From: an uncultured Alistipes sp.
GTDB lineage: Bacteria; Bacteroidota; Bacteroidia; Bacteroidales; Rikenellaceae
Reading direction: 5' to 3'
Length of the DNA: 34,944 nt
Assembly (NCBI GenBank): GCA_905213895.1
Contig: CAJMKE010000020.1
Location: forward strand, 1 to 34,944
The notes beneath the pieces are model-generated. The model did not search any database, was not told the DNA's origin, and worked only from the letters and a program-made list of their open reading frames with translations. The position numbers and the translations under genes were made by a program. Below, in pieces: positions 1 through 8,265 of the stretch (within the stretch, counting starts at the first letter, position 1; each line of letters starts with the position of its first letter).

Positions 1-42
1 AAGAATGAAAATCTTGCGTCCTAACCGATAGACGAATGGGCC
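1..42 (-). tRNA. tRNA-Glu (anticodon UUC), 5' half, cut by window edge
   Basis: On the minus strand, reading leftwards from 42, the sequence begins GGCCCAT (5' acceptor strand), then a D-arm containing CGGTTAGGAC, then the anticodon stem CAAGA, the 7-nt loop TTTTCAT and TCTT at the edge. The loop places anticodon TTC (Glu). The variable region, T-arm and 3' acceptor strand lie left of position 1. The identity is firm from the D-arm and anticodon arm. Whether more tRNA or rRNA genes follow cannot be seen. Confidence 0.93.
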
Positions 43-81
43 TTACCGCTATCGCACCCTTTTACGGGGCATTTAGTGACA

Positions 82-112
82 CAAAGGTAGTGAAATTATG
101 ATAATCTGCAAG
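82..112 (-). promoter_or_regulatory. Bacteroidetes-type promoter for tRNA-Glu
   Basis: On the minus strand a CTTG (-33 type, plus-strand 109-112) lies 19 nt before TACCTTTG (-7 type, plus-strand 82-89), fitting the Bacteroidetes consensus TTTG-N19-21-TAnnTTTG except for the first base of the -33 box. Transcription would start near 76, about 34 nt before the tRNA 5' end at 42. Confidence 0.65.
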
Positions 113-189
113 CGTTTTCACTAAAAAAATGACTGTCGGCGCGAAATTATGTCGGAGGCAGGCGGCGGAAACGCCGGATGAACGGTTCG

Positions 190-229
190 TTAAAGTCCTT
201 AACGACATTAAAGACTTTAAGGACTTTAA
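190..229. repeat. 9-bp periodic TTAA array, copy 1
   Basis: Five TTAA tetramers at exact 9-bp spacing (190, 199, 208, 217, 226) separated by AGTCC, CGACA, AGACT and GGACT. The outer spacers AGTCC and GGACT are complementary, so the outer 13 bases on each side (190-202 and 217-229) form a perfect inverted repeat. It lies 6 bp beyond the stop codon of the EamA gene. Confidence 0.9.
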
Positions 230-235
230 TTTTCC

Positions 236-1126
236 TCAGGCTTTCTCCTCCGACGTCGTGTGGACGACGGCTATCGTTACCGCGGCGATTACGAGGACGA
301 TGCCGATTGCGCCCGTAACCGTGAATCTTTCTCCGAAGAACAGAATGCCGAGTACGACCGCCGTCAGCGGTTCCATCGCGCCGAGTATCGACGTGAGCGT
401 AGGACCGATTCGCTTTATCGCCTTGACGAGCGACATGTTGGACACCGCCGTCGCGAATATGCCGATGCCGAGGATGTAGAGCCACAGATGCGGGTCGGTA
501 ACGAATTTCACGCCCGTAGTGAACGAGCCGGCGACGAAAAACATCGCCGCACCGAACGCCATGACACACAGAGTGAGCGTTGCCGAATCGACGTCGTCGA
601 GTCCCGACTTGCGGACGCCGACGATGTAGCCGCCGTAGGAGAAAACGGATATGCAGGAGGCGACGATTCCGATTGTCGGATTCCCGCCGGCTGCCGTGAT
701 GTCGCCGCTCGAAAGCATCGTTGCGCCGACAATCGATATGGCGATTGCCGCAATGACTTTGGCTGGGATGCGTTCGCGGAAGAAAATGCCCATCGTCGCG
801 GCGACGGCGAGCGGGTACATGAAGTGAATCGTTGAAGCCACGCCCGTCGCGATGTTGCCGTAGGCGATTACCAGCGAGAGCGACGTCGCGGCGCGCAGAA
901 GGCTCAGCAGAAATATCTTGCCGAGATTTCAGCCGCTGACGCGGAACCGCAGCCCCGCCATGAATCCGAACAGCGCGAGTGCGACCGAAGCCGTCCCCCA
1001 GCGGTATGTCAGCACCTCCCACGGCGACAACCCCGCGTTCAGCAGCGACACCGTGAAAAACGGTGCGAGACCGAACGTGGCGGACGACAGTGCGGCGTAG
1101 GATATGCCTTTCAGACGGTTTTTCAT
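236..1126 (-). pseudogene. EamA/DMT-family transporter, interrupted by an in-frame TGA
   Basis: Two open segments lie in the same minus-strand frame: 1126-929 (N-terminus, residues 1-65) and 928-236. They are separated only by a TGA at about 931-929, between ...RFRVSG and NLGKIFLL.... Read through, the product would be about 296 residues with the alternating hydrophobic helices and the two EamA halves expected of a drug/metabolite permease (usual length about 300). There is no frameshift and sequence quality continues across the stop, so a single nonsense change (for example CGA or TGG to TGA) is the simplest reading. A downstream ATG at 841 would give only the C-terminal 201 residues. It follows the ABC ATPase by 54 bp. 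The substrate cannot be told. UGA serves as an ordinary stop in neighbours, including this gene's own end, so recoding is unlikely. A sequencing or assembly error is possible. Confidence 0.8.
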
Positions 1127-1180
1127 GGTAGGTGAATCGTGTGTGGATGCGGATGCAAATATGATGCTGTTCGTGAATGA

Positions 1181-1894
1181 CTATCGGTTTACGAACAGAC
1201 GTTCGATGATGCCCTGCCTGCGGATTTCGGCGGTAGGAAGTTTGGTAATCGTGCGGTCGCTTATCACTGCTACCGAGTCGCAGACGGGCATCGCCGCATC
1301 GAGGTCGTGCGTCGAGAAGAGGATGCACTTGCCCTCGTCGTGCGCGAGCCGTTGCAGAAGACGGCAGATTTCGAACCGCGTCGGGATGTCGAGGAATGCC
1401 GACGGCTCGTCGAGAACGATTGTCGGCGTCTGCTGCGCCAGTGCGCGGGCAATCATTATCCGCTGACACTCGCCGTCCGACAGCGTGTCGATGCTGCGCG
1501 CGGCGAAAGCCTCCATGTCTACGGCTTGCAGCGCGTCGGCGACGATTCGGCGGTCTACCTCCTGCATCCGTCCTATCCAGTTGGTGTAGGGCGCGCGACC
1601 GATTGCCACGATGTCTTCGCAGCGGAGGTTGGCGATGCGCACCCTTTCCGTGCCGACGAAACTTATGGTACGGGCGATTGTCTCGGGCGGCATCGCGGCG
1701 GCATTCGTGCCGTCGAGCAGCACTTCGCCGCTTTTGGGCGGCTCTATCGCCGTCACTGCCCGCAGCAGGGTGCTTTTTCCCGCGCCGTTGCGTCCGACGA
1801 GTGCCGTCAGTTCTCCTGCGGCGAACTCCGCCGAACCGTTCTCCACGAGAGTGCGGTCGCCGTAGGCGAGCGTTATGTTGCGTAAGGTTATCAT
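1181..1894 (-). CDS. ABC transporter ATP-binding protein (FecE/BtuD-like)
   Basis: This 237-residue protein is the cytoplasmic ATPase of a FecCD-type importer. Walker A GRNGAGKST is at residues 34-42, the signature is LSDGE at 138-142 (a variant of LSGGQ), Walker B with LDEP is at about 157-164, and the H-loop histidine is at about 196 in STHD. Length is typical for iron-siderophore, heme or cobalamin ATPases. The open frame extends far upstream, but the ATG at 1894 overlaps the permease stop as ATGA, and the protein from there starts exactly where such ATPases start (MITLRNITLAYG). The overlap implies translational coupling with the permease. The substrate is not decided by sequence; siderophore, heme and vitamin B12 are the choices. 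Confidence 0.93.
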   Translation of the reverse strand: MITLRNITLAYGDRTLVENGSAEFAAGELTALVGRNGAGKSTLLRAVTAIEPPKSGEVLLDGTNAAAMPPETIARTISFVGTERVRIANLRCEDIVAIGRAPYTNWIGRMQEVDRRIVADALQAVDMEAFAARSIDTLSDGECQRIMIARALAQQTPTIVLDEPSAFLDIPTRFEICRLLQRLAHDEGKCILFSTHDLDAAMPVCDSVAVISDRTITKLPTAEIRRQGIIERLFVNR

Positions 1895-2898
1895 CTGAAC
1901 AGACTGCGGTTGCGGGTTACTATGTATATCACTATCGGAATGCCCGTGAGTGCCGTTACCGAGTTTATCGGCAGCGTCAGCCGCTTTGCGACGATGTCGC
2001 ACACGAGCATCATCGCCGTGCCGATGAGCATCGATGCCGGAACGAGCGTCCGGTGGTCTGCCGATGCGAAAATCATCCGTGCGAGATGCGGCACGGCAAG
2101 CCCGACGAATCCTATCGGTCCGCAGAACGCCGTTACCGTTCCCGCGAGCAGGGTGGTGGAGATGAAGATTATGCGTCGTGTCCGCGGAATGTCCAACCCC
2201 ATCGTGCGGGCGTAGTTCTCGCCCAACAGCAGCATGTTCATCGGCTTGATTGCGGCTACGGCGAGTGCGATTCCCGCGACCGTCGCCGGAGCGATTATGG
2301 CTAACTGCCCGTAGGTTACGTCGCCGAGCGACCCCATCGTCCATACGACGAACGATTTGAGTGCCGCTTCGTTGGAGAGATACTGCATAATCTCGACCGC
2401 CGCGCCGATTGCCGACGACAGCATCATGCCGAGAATCAGAATCACCATTATGTCCTTTATGCGCCGCGACAGCGACATGACGAGCAGCAGTATCGCCGCT
2501 GCGCCTATCCAAGCCGCACCTGCCGTACCCAAAGTCTGCATCAGCGGATGCGCGGCGAATCCCAACAGCGGTGCGCCGAGCAGGAACAGTGCGACGCCGA
2601 AACTCGCTCCCGCACTCACGCCGAGTACGTACGGTCCTGCCAGCGGATTCCGGAACAGCGTCTGCATCTGCAATCCGCTCGCCGACAGTGCCGCTCCCGC
2701 GAGAACAGCCATGATTGCCTTAATCAGACGAATGTCGATGATGATGTTGCGCAGCGAAGCGTCCGTTTCACCGCCCGTGAGTGCCGCGGCGACGTCGCGC
2801 AGCGGAATGGCGACCGAGCCGACGGCGATGTCCGCCACGAACAGCAGACCGACGGCGACCGTCAGCAGCGAAAACAGTATTGTGTTGCGCCCGCGCAT
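1891..2898 (-). CDS. FecCD/BtuC-family ABC transporter permease
   Basis: This 335-residue inner-membrane protein is mostly hydrophobic, with about ten predicted helices, and belongs to the FecCD/BtuC family. It would form the homodimeric channel that takes substrate from the lipoprotein at 2906-4057 and is driven by the ATPase at 1181-1894. Recognisable family stretches include SASGLQMQTLFRNPLAGPYV (about residues 74-93), VLGVSAGASFGVAL, and GPIGFVGLAVPHLAR near residue 263, the segment that contacts the ATPase. It starts 7 bp after the binding protein stop and ends in an ATGA overlap with the ATPase. Members of the family import ferric siderophores, heme or cobalamin; which one is not visible here. 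Confidence 0.93.
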   Translation of the reverse strand: MRGRNTILFSLLTVAVGLLFVADIAVGSVAIPLRDVAAALTGGETDASLRNIIIDIRLIKAIMAVLAGAALSASGLQMQTLFRNPLAGPYVLGVSAGASFGVALFLLGAPLLGFAAHPLMQTLGTAGAAWIGAAAILLLVMSLSRRIKDIMVILILGMMLSSAIGAAVEIMQYLSNEAALKSFVVWTMGSLGDVTYGQLAIIAPATVAGIALAVAAIKPMNMLLLGENYARTMGLDIPRTRRIIFISTTLLAGTVTAFCGPIGFVGLAVPHLARMIFASADHRTLVPASMLIGTAMMLVCDIVAKRLTLPINSVTALTGIPIVIYIVTRNRSLFR

Positions 2899-2905
2899 AG
2901 AGAGT

Positions 2906-4057
2906 CTATTCCAGTCGTTTGTAATAGTATAGCGAATCCGTCGGCGGATTGCCGTGCAGAATCTTCGCCAAATCAGCCAGTATCCTGTCCGGCGCGACCG
3001 CTCCCGACTCCCAGAAGTCGCTGCCGCCGCCCGGTGTCATCCGTTTGGTATTGTTGTAGACGCGACCGCTGCGAACCGGTTTTACGCCGGCGAACTTCGG
3101 GTTCGTGCGCCGCAGTTCGTCGAGCGAGCCGCACTGACCGACATTGAGCCACACGTCGGCACCGCTTGCGAGCAGCAGAGCCTGTTCGAGCGAAACTGGA
3201 ATCGACGATGCCGAGCCGTTGGCGGGGTAGACGTATTCTCCGCCCGCATCCTCGATTAGGCGGACGGAGTAACTACGCGTGGACGGCATGAACCACGTGT
3301 CGCGGTAGGGCGTGTTGAGCATCACCCTCGGACGTGCGGTACCCGACTGCGCTACCGAATCACGGAGAGTTTCGTAACGGTCGGCGATTTCGGCGAATAC
3401 GGCTTCGCCCTCCGCCTGCTTTCCGCACATCGCGGCTATGGCTACTATCCACTCCGCCTTGCCGAGCGGTTCGGGTTCGACATAGTCGCCTATATATATA
3501 TAAGGTATTCCGAGTTCGCGCAGTTTGCCGGTCAGAGCCTTGTCCTCGCCGTAGACACCGTAGAGCAGTACAAGGTCGGTGCGCATCGCCGCGATGGTCT
3601 CGAAATCGAGGTTCGATTCGTAGCCTATCTCCCTGACGCGACCGTCAGCCGCGGCTTTTGCAATCGTGGGATTGGAGATGTATTCTGCGCCCGACACTCC
3701 GACTATGCGCCCGCATTCGCCTATGGCGTCGAACATCGCGACGAAACTCGACGACATGACGGCTACCCGCTTCGCTGGCACGTTCACCCGCTGTCCGTCG
3801 AATCCGTCGGGTGCAGTTTCTCCCTCTGCGAGAAGCAGAAGCGACTGTTCGCAGCCCGATGCCCCCTGCCACGGGTCGCTTACGCGGAGTATGCGGCTGT
3901 GGGCGAGCGTCGAGTCGGCGAGGATGCGGAATCCCTCGGCGTACTTCGGTTCGTATGTCGTCGTCCCGTCGATTGCGTTGTGTTTCAGGCTTGTGCCACA
4001 ACCTGACACAAACGCCGTTGCAAGGCAAATGAACAATATTTTCGGAATGAATCTCAT
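2906..4057 (-). CDS. ABC transporter substrate-binding lipoprotein (BtuF/FepB-like)
   Basis: The 383-residue product begins with a lipoprotein signal (basic MRFIPK, hydrophobic core, lipobox VSGC with Cys20), so it should be membrane-anchored facing the periplasm. The body shows the class III binding-protein pattern: NVPAKRVAVMSSSFVAMFDA, then GRIVGVSGAEY, then LDFETIAAMRTDLVLLYG and a late segment with RSGRVYNN. This is the periplasmic_binding_2 (BtuF/FhuD) family. The open frame continues upstream, but the ATG at 4057 overlaps the recN stop as ATGA and gives a clean signal peptide, so it is taken as the start. Its permease and ATPase follow directly. The ligand is probably a ferric siderophore, heme or corrinoid, by inference from the family only. 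Confidence 0.9.
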   Translation of the reverse strand: MRFIPKILFICLATAFVSGCGTSLKHNAIDGTTTYEPKYAEGFRILADSTLAHSRILRVSDPWQGASGCEQSLLLLAEGETAPDGFDGQRVNVPAKRVAVMSSSFVAMFDAIGECGRIVGVSGAEYISNPTIAKAAADGRVREIGYESNLDFETIAAMRTDLVLLYGVYGEDKALTGKLRELGIPYIYIGDYVEPEPLGKAEWIVAIAAMCGKQAEGEAVFAEIADRYETLRDSVAQSGTARPRVMLNTPYRDTWFMPSTRSYSVRLIEDAGGEYVYPANGSASSIPVSLEQALLLASGADVWLNVGQCGSLDELRRTNPKFAGVKPVRSGRVYNNTKRMTPGGGSDFWESGAVAPDRILADLAKILHGNPPTDSLYYYKRLE

Positions 4058-5706
4058 TGCGTCCGTTTTTTGTCGAGCAGGATGCGCGCCTGCGAGAGTG
4101 CCGCTTCGGTTATCGTGTCGCCCGACAGCATCTTCGCAATCTCCTCTACCCGTTCTTCGGCGGAGAGTTCGCGTATCTGCGTGGTACTGTTGCTTTTGTA
4201 GACGAGGAAATGGCTGTCGCCCTTCGATGCGACCTGCGGCAGGTGGGTGATGTCTATCACCTGCATCGACTCCGACAGCGTGCTGATGATGTCGCCGACG
4301 GCATTGGCGATGCGACCCGAAACGCCGGTGTCGATTTCGTCGAAAATGATTGTCGGCAGTGCCAGACGCCGAGCCAGAATCGCTTTCAGAGCGAGCATCA
4401 CGCGCGAAAGTTCGCCGCCCGATGCAATCTTCTCTATCTGGCGCGGTTCGATGTCGGCATTTGCCGAGAACATGAAATCTACTGCGTCGCATCCGTTCGC
4501 CGACAGCGCGGTCGGTGTCAGCCGTATCTCCATTCGCGACTCCGCCATGCCCACTCCCGCGAGAATCCCGACGACATCGCCGGCGAATTTCGGCGCGGCT
4601 TCCGCTCTTGCATCATGCAGTCTGTCGGCGAGAGCCTTCGCGCGGCTTTCGCATTCGGCTGTTCGGCGTTCCGCTTCGGCTATCGCCTCGTCGCCGTGAA
4701 CTATCGCGTCGAGTTGCGCTGCGTAGCGGTCGCGGATGCCGATAAGTTCGGTTACCGTGTCCGCCCGATGTTTGCGGCACAGCGTGTAGAGTGTGTCGAG
4801 ACGCTCGTTCACCTTGTCGAGCCGTTCGGGGTCGGATTCGATGCGGTCGGCATCGTCGGCGACGGTCGAGTCCACGTCTTTCAGTTCGACGGCGGTCGAG
4901 TGGAGCCGTTCGGCGAGTTCGGTAGCCGGAGCGTAGTTGGCGGCTATGTGGCGCAGCGAGTTTTCGGCGTCTTTGAGTTGCATCAGTATGCCGCCGGCGT
5001 CGTCTTCGAGCATCTGACGTATGCGGCAGAGCGTTTCGCCGATGCGGTCGGCATTCTCCAACGTCCGTTGTTCAGCCTCCAACTCCTCCGTCTCGCCCTC
5101 GCGCAGCGATGCCGAAACGAGTTCGTCCACCTGATGCCGCAGCCACTGTTCGTCGTCGCGCGACCTGGCGGATTGCGATTTCAGTTCGGCGAGTTCCGTG
5201 CGCAGGTGCGACAGTTCGGCGTAGGTGCGCCGGTATTCGTCGGCGAGCGCGCCGCATTCGGCGACGGTGTCGAGTGCCTTCATGCGGAACTGTTCCGACG
5301 ATATGATAAGATTCTGATGCTGCGAGTGTATGTCGATGAGGTAACCGCACAACTCTTTCAGAAACGCGAGCGGCACGGGCTGGTCGTTCACGTAGGCGCG
5401 GCTTTTTCCGCTCGGCGATATGATGCGGCGGATGACTGTCTGCGCGTCGTAGTCGATGTAGTTGCGCTCGAAAATCTCCTCCAATGCCAGCCCGTCGATG
5501 TCGAACTCGCCCTCGATTACGCAGTTGCGCGACGTGTCCTTGATTGCTCCCGCATCGTTCTTCGCACCTAAAAGCAGCCCGAGCGCACCCATGAGGATGG
5601 ACTTTCCCGCACCCGTTTCACCCGTGATGATGTTCAGATGACGGTCGAACCGGATTTCGAGCCGGTCTATCAGCGCATAGTTCTCAACAGTCAGATTGGT
5701 AAGCAT
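4054..5706 (-). CDS. recN: DNA repair protein RecN
   Basis: This 550-residue SMC-like ATPase acts in double-strand-break repair and sister-chromatid cohesion. It starts MLTNLTVENYALIDRLEIRF, the canonical RecN opening, followed by Walker A GETGAGKS at residues 29-36. The middle (about 150-380) is rich in charged heptad-like sequence, as expected for its coiled-coil arms. Near the C-terminus come the signature region IASGGELSRVMLALKAI and Walker B with TIIFDEIDTGVSG. Length matches the family. It begins 6 bp after the coaBC stop and ends in an ATGA overlap with the binding lipoprotein, so it is part of the bamD-led operon. No SOS box was looked for beyond eye inspection and none stood out. Confidence 0.97.
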   Translation of the reverse strand: MLTNLTVENYALIDRLEIRFDRHLNIITGETGAGKSILMGALGLLLGAKNDAGAIKDTSRNCVIEGEFDIDGLALEEIFERNYIDYDAQTVIRRIISPSGKSRAYVNDQPVPLAFLKELCGYLIDIHSQHQNLIISSEQFRMKALDTVAECGALADEYRRTYAELSHLRTELAELKSQSARSRDDEQWLRHQVDELVSASLREGETEELEAEQRTLENADRIGETLCRIRQMLEDDAGGILMQLKDAENSLRHIAANYAPATELAERLHSTAVELKDVDSTVADDADRIESDPERLDKVNERLDTLYTLCRKHRADTVTELIGIRDRYAAQLDAIVHGDEAIAEAERRTAECESRAKALADRLHDARAEAAPKFAGDVVGILAGVGMAESRMEIRLTPTALSANGCDAVDFMFSANADIEPRQIEKIASGGELSRVMLALKAILARRLALPTIIFDEIDTGVSGRIANAVGDIISTLSESMQVIDITHLPQVASKGDSHFLVYKSNSTTQIRELSAEERVEEIAKMLSGDTITEAALSQARILLDKKRTQ

Positions 5707-5712
5707 GGTTTT

Positions 5713-6927
5713 CTACTTGGTCGTCCGTTTACAATCGAAGAATCTTTCGATACGGTCGGCGATGCGTTCCGCGACTTCGCTTTTGCTCATCAGCGGCAAC
5801 TCCTCCTTGCGCTCCGTGTCGATGAAGGTAACTTTGTTGGTGTCCACGCCGAATCCCGCACCTTTGTCCTGCAACGAGTTGAGGACGATGAAGTCGAAAC
5901 CCTTGCGGCGCAGTTTGTCGCAGGCGTTCGCTTCGGCATCGTGGCTTTCGAGCGCGAAACCGACGAGCAGCCGCCCGCCTTTCACCCGTCCGAGTTCGGC
6001 GGCGATGTCCTTCGTGCGGCGCAGATGCAGCGTCAGGTCGTCATCGCCCTTTTTCAGTTTGCGGTCGGACACCTCGCACGGCGTGTAGTCGGCGACGGCG
6101 GCGCACATTACGGCTCCGTCGGCATCGACGAACCGTTCGGTCGCCGCACGGTACATATCCTCCGCCGAGAGGACGTCCACCCGCTCCACTCCGTGCGGGG
6201 TCGGGAGCGCGGTGCGTCCGCTGACGAGCGTTACCGCCGCTCCTCGTGCGGCGAGAGAACCCGCTATCGCATAGCCCATCTTGCCCGTCGAGTGATTTGA
6301 GATGAATCTCACGGGGTCTATCGCCTCGATGGTCGCACCCGCCGTAACTATCAGCCGGCGACCTGCGAGGCTACTCTTTTTTTTTTCGGAGAGGATTCCG
6401 TCCACGAACCGTACTATCGCTTCGGGCTCAGCCATGCGACCCTTGCCCGACAGACCGCTCGCCAACTCGCCCTCGGGAGAGTCGATGACGGCTGCTCCGC
6501 GCGAACGGAGTATGTCGAGATTCGCCTGCGTTGCCGGATGCGCGAACATGTCGCAGTCCATTGCCGGAGCGACGACGGTGCGGCAGCGGGCGGACAGATA
6601 GGTCGTGAGCAGCAGATTGTCGGCGATGCCGTGAGCCATCTTGGCGATGGTGTTCGCCGTGGCTGGGGCGATAAGATAGCAGTCCGCCCACTCGCCCATC
6701 GAGATGTGGGAGTGCCAGTCGCCGTTTTCGGGGTTGTAGAACTCGACGGCGATAGGATTCTTGGACAGCGTCGCCATAGTAACCGGCGTGATGAACTCCT
6801 TGGCGGTCGGTGTCATTACGACCCTGACCTCCGCACCCGCGGTTTTCAAAAGACGACAAAGCATAGCCGCCTTATATGCCGCTATGCTGCCGGTTATACC
6901 CAATAGAATATGTTTTCCCTTCAACAT
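5713..6927 (-). CDS. coaBC: Bifunctional phosphopantothenoylcysteine decarboxylase / phosphopantothenate-cysteine ligase
   Basis: This fused enzyme catalyses two consecutive steps of coenzyme A synthesis: adding cysteine to 4'-phosphopantothenate (CoaB) and decarboxylating the product (CoaC, FMN-dependent). The N-terminal flavoprotein half shows ILLGITGSIAAYK, the catalytic-histidine region HISMGEW and PAMDCDMF. The C-terminal half shows VTAGATIEAIDPVRFISNHS and KMGYAIA, the nucleotide-binding CoaB signature. I chose the ATG at 6927 (MLKGKHILLG); an ATG 18 bp upstream at 6945 adds MKRYGI and cannot be excluded. The substrate-clamp segment reads GELASGLSGKGRM, with Ser where the E. coli enzyme has its Cys; I believe this is common in Bacteroidetes. 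It lies between the omega-like gene and recN. Confidence 0.95.
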   Translation of the reverse strand: MLKGKHILLGITGSIAAYKAAMLCRLLKTAGAEVRVVMTPTAKEFITPVTMATLSKNPIAVEFYNPENGDWHSHISMGEWADCYLIAPATANTIAKMAHGIADNLLLTTYLSARCRTVVAPAMDCDMFAHPATQANLDILRSRGAAVIDSPEGELASGLSGKGRMAEPEAIVRFVDGILSEKKKSSLAGRRLIVTAGATIEAIDPVRFISNHSTGKMGYAIAGSLAARGAAVTLVSGRTALPTPHGVERVDVLSAEDMYRAATERFVDADGAVMCAAVADYTPCEVSDRKLKKGDDDLTLHLRRTKDIAAELGRVKGGRLLVGFALESHDAEANACDKLRRKGFDFIVLNSLQDKGAGFGVDTNKVTFIDTERKEELPLMSKSEVAERIADRIERFFDCKRTTK

Positions 6928-6984
6928 GATTCCGTATCGTTTCATCGTCCGACGGACGACGGGGTTCGGTGGTTGCGGGAACGA

Positions 6985-7302
6985 CTATTTGGCGTCGCCC
7001 TCGCGGTAATATATTTCGCCGTCGAGGAACTCCTCGGTAGCGATGATTGTCGGTTTCGGAAGACGTTCGTAGAAACGCGAGATTTCGATTTGCTCGCGGT
7101 TTTCGAAAGTCTCCTCCATCGTGTCGGTCGGCGACGAGAAATCGGCGAGTTTGCGGTTGAGTTCCGCTTTCAGTTCCGATGCGATTTGGTTTGCACGACG
7201 CGAGATGATGTTGATGCTCTTGTAAACGTTGCCGGTCTCCTGGTCGAAATCGACGAGTTTGCGCGTTACCGTGTTGTTCGGAATGTTCTTCTTGATTTCC
7301 AT
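6985..7302 (-). CDS. rpoZ: RNA polymerase omega-like subunit (RpoZ/Rpb6 family)
   Basis: This 105-residue protein is recognised by position and by the Rpb6/omega-like core around NVYKSINIISRRANQIASEL (about residues 25-44), where the helix with ISRRANQI corresponds to the omega segment that latches the beta' subunit. The Bacteroidetes form has a longer C-terminal tail, here ending EFLDGEIYYREGDAK. It starts 3 bp after the bamD stop and is followed by coaBC, an order widely conserved in Bacteroidetes, which supports the call more than the sequence alone does. Role: assembly and stability of RNA polymerase. Confidence 0.85.
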   Translation of the reverse strand: MEIKKNIPNNTVTRKLVDFDQETGNVYKSINIISRRANQIASELKAELNRKLADFSSPTDTMEETFENREQIEISRFYERLPKPTIIATEEFLDGEIYYREGDAK

Positions 7303-7305
7303 TTC

Positions 7306-8124
7306 TTATTGTTGTTTGTCTATATTGTTTTTATCGATGTAGTTCTTCGCCTCCTTGGCGTAGCGTTCGAGTTCCTTCACGTGCTTCGACTCGGGATACT
7401 CCTCGATGAACGTGTAGTAGGAGTCGAGCAGCGAAAGATAGCGGTCTGCCTGCTTCGCCTCGACCGAATCGTGGGCGAGATGATAGTTCGATACCACGAT
7501 GTAGTACATTATCTCCTCGCGGTGAGCGGTGTTGGCGTAGTTCTTCAACGCGTTCTTGAACGCTACCACAGCCGACTTGTACTTGCGGATTTTGTAGTAC
7601 GTGTAGGCGTTGAGGAAATTCTTGTCGTGCAGACGCAGCGTCAGTTCGTCGATAAGTTGGTTGAACGTTTCGACGCGCGACGATTCGGGATAACGCTCGA
7701 CGAACTCGCTCAGCGACACTATCGCCTGCGCCGTCAGCGTCTGGTCGCGGGTCGGTCCCGGTGCGAGATAGTAGTGGCAGAGCGCGTACATGCCCTCGGC
7801 ATCCTCGATGAAGACGCTTCGTCCGAACTTGCGGCGGAATTCGTCGAACAGTTCCGATGCGTCGTGGTAGTCGCGGTGCTTGAACTTGCTGCGTGCGCAG
7901 AAAAACGCTATCGAATCCTCGCGCTCGCTGCCGATGTAGTACCCTTGGCAGGCTTCGAACAGTCCTGCGGCGCGGTTCCACTTCTCCTCGTTGTAGTATT
8001 TGAGGGCGGTGTTGTATATGAGTTCGGGGTCGCCGCTCTTGGCGATTCTGCTCGTTCCGGCGCATGCGCAGAACAATATCGCGACCATTGCCGTTACGGT
8101 CGCTGCCGCATAAATTCTCTTCAT
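7306..8124 (-). CDS. bamD: Outer membrane assembly lipoprotein BamD
   Basis: The 272-residue lipoprotein carries the signal MKRIYAAATVTAMVAI ending in lipobox FCAC, then tetratricopeptide-like helices (YNTALKYYNEEKWNRAAGLF and DASELFDEFRRKFG are typical TPR halves). BamD docks on BamA and helps insert beta-barrel proteins in the outer membrane; the family is normally about 245-290 residues. The open frame allows a GTG at 8142, but the ATG at 8124 gives a standard lipoprotein signal and a leader of about 31 nt from the promoter at 8161-8192, so it is preferred. It heads the long minus-strand unit with rpoZ 3 bp downstream. Confidence 0.93.
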   Translation of the reverse strand: MKRIYAAATVTAMVAILFCACAGTSRIAKSGDPELIYNTALKYYNEEKWNRAAGLFEACQGYYIGSEREDSIAFFCARSKFKHRDYHDASELFDEFRRKFGRSVFIEDAEGMYALCHYYLAPGPTRDQTLTAQAIVSLSEFVERYPESSRVETFNQLIDELTLRLHDKNFLNAYTYYKIRKYKSAVVAFKNALKNYANTAHREEIMYYIVVSNYHLAHDSVEAKQADRYLSLLDSYYTFIEEYPESKHVKELERYAKEAKNYIDKNNIDKQQ

Positions 8125-8160
8125 TGCCAATCTCTTTCTCACTTCGACAGACTAATCGTG

Positions 8161-8192
8161 CAAAGTTACGTATTATTTAACGAATTAACAAA
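8161..8192 (-). promoter_or_regulatory. Promoter of the bamD-rpoZ-coaBC-recN operon
   Basis: On the minus strand TTTG (plus 8189-8192) is followed after exactly 20 nt by TAACTTTG (plus 8161-8168), a full match to the Bacteroidetes housekeeping sigma consensus. The surrounding sequence is AT-rich, unlike the flanking genes. Transcription should start near 8156. Confidence 0.85.
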
Positions 8193-8217
8193 ATATTTAT
8201 TGCAACCAAAGCACGCG

Positions 8218-8262
8218 TTAGGGACTTTAAGGACTTTAAAGTCGTTAAGGTCCTTAGAGACT
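8218..8262. repeat. 9-bp periodic TTAA/TTAG array, copy 2
   Basis: Five tetramers (TTAG, TTAA, TTAA, TTAA, TTAG) at exact 9-bp spacing from 8218, with spacers GGACT, GGACT, AGTCG, GGTCC and a trailing AGACT. GGAC and GTCC segments can pair. It lies between the bamD promoter and the asd stop codon at 8266. Confidence 0.88.
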
Positions 8263-8265
8263 CTT

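Noticed and set aside
129..479. Plus-strand ORF of 116 residues
   Set aside because: Its N-terminal part runs through the TTAA array (giving a KDFKDF peptide, a by-product of the 9-bp period) and the rest is the antisense of the EamA gene.
929..931. UGA recoding (Sec or Trp/Gly) in the EamA gene
   Set aside because: No selenoprotein context or SECIS-like stem stood out, transporters of this family do not need Sec there, and UGA ends many neighbouring genes including this one.
3488..3502. Short TA repeat (tatatatata) inside the binding-lipoprotein gene
   Set aside because: It encodes the in-frame IYIG segment of the protein; a microsatellite role is not needed to explain it.
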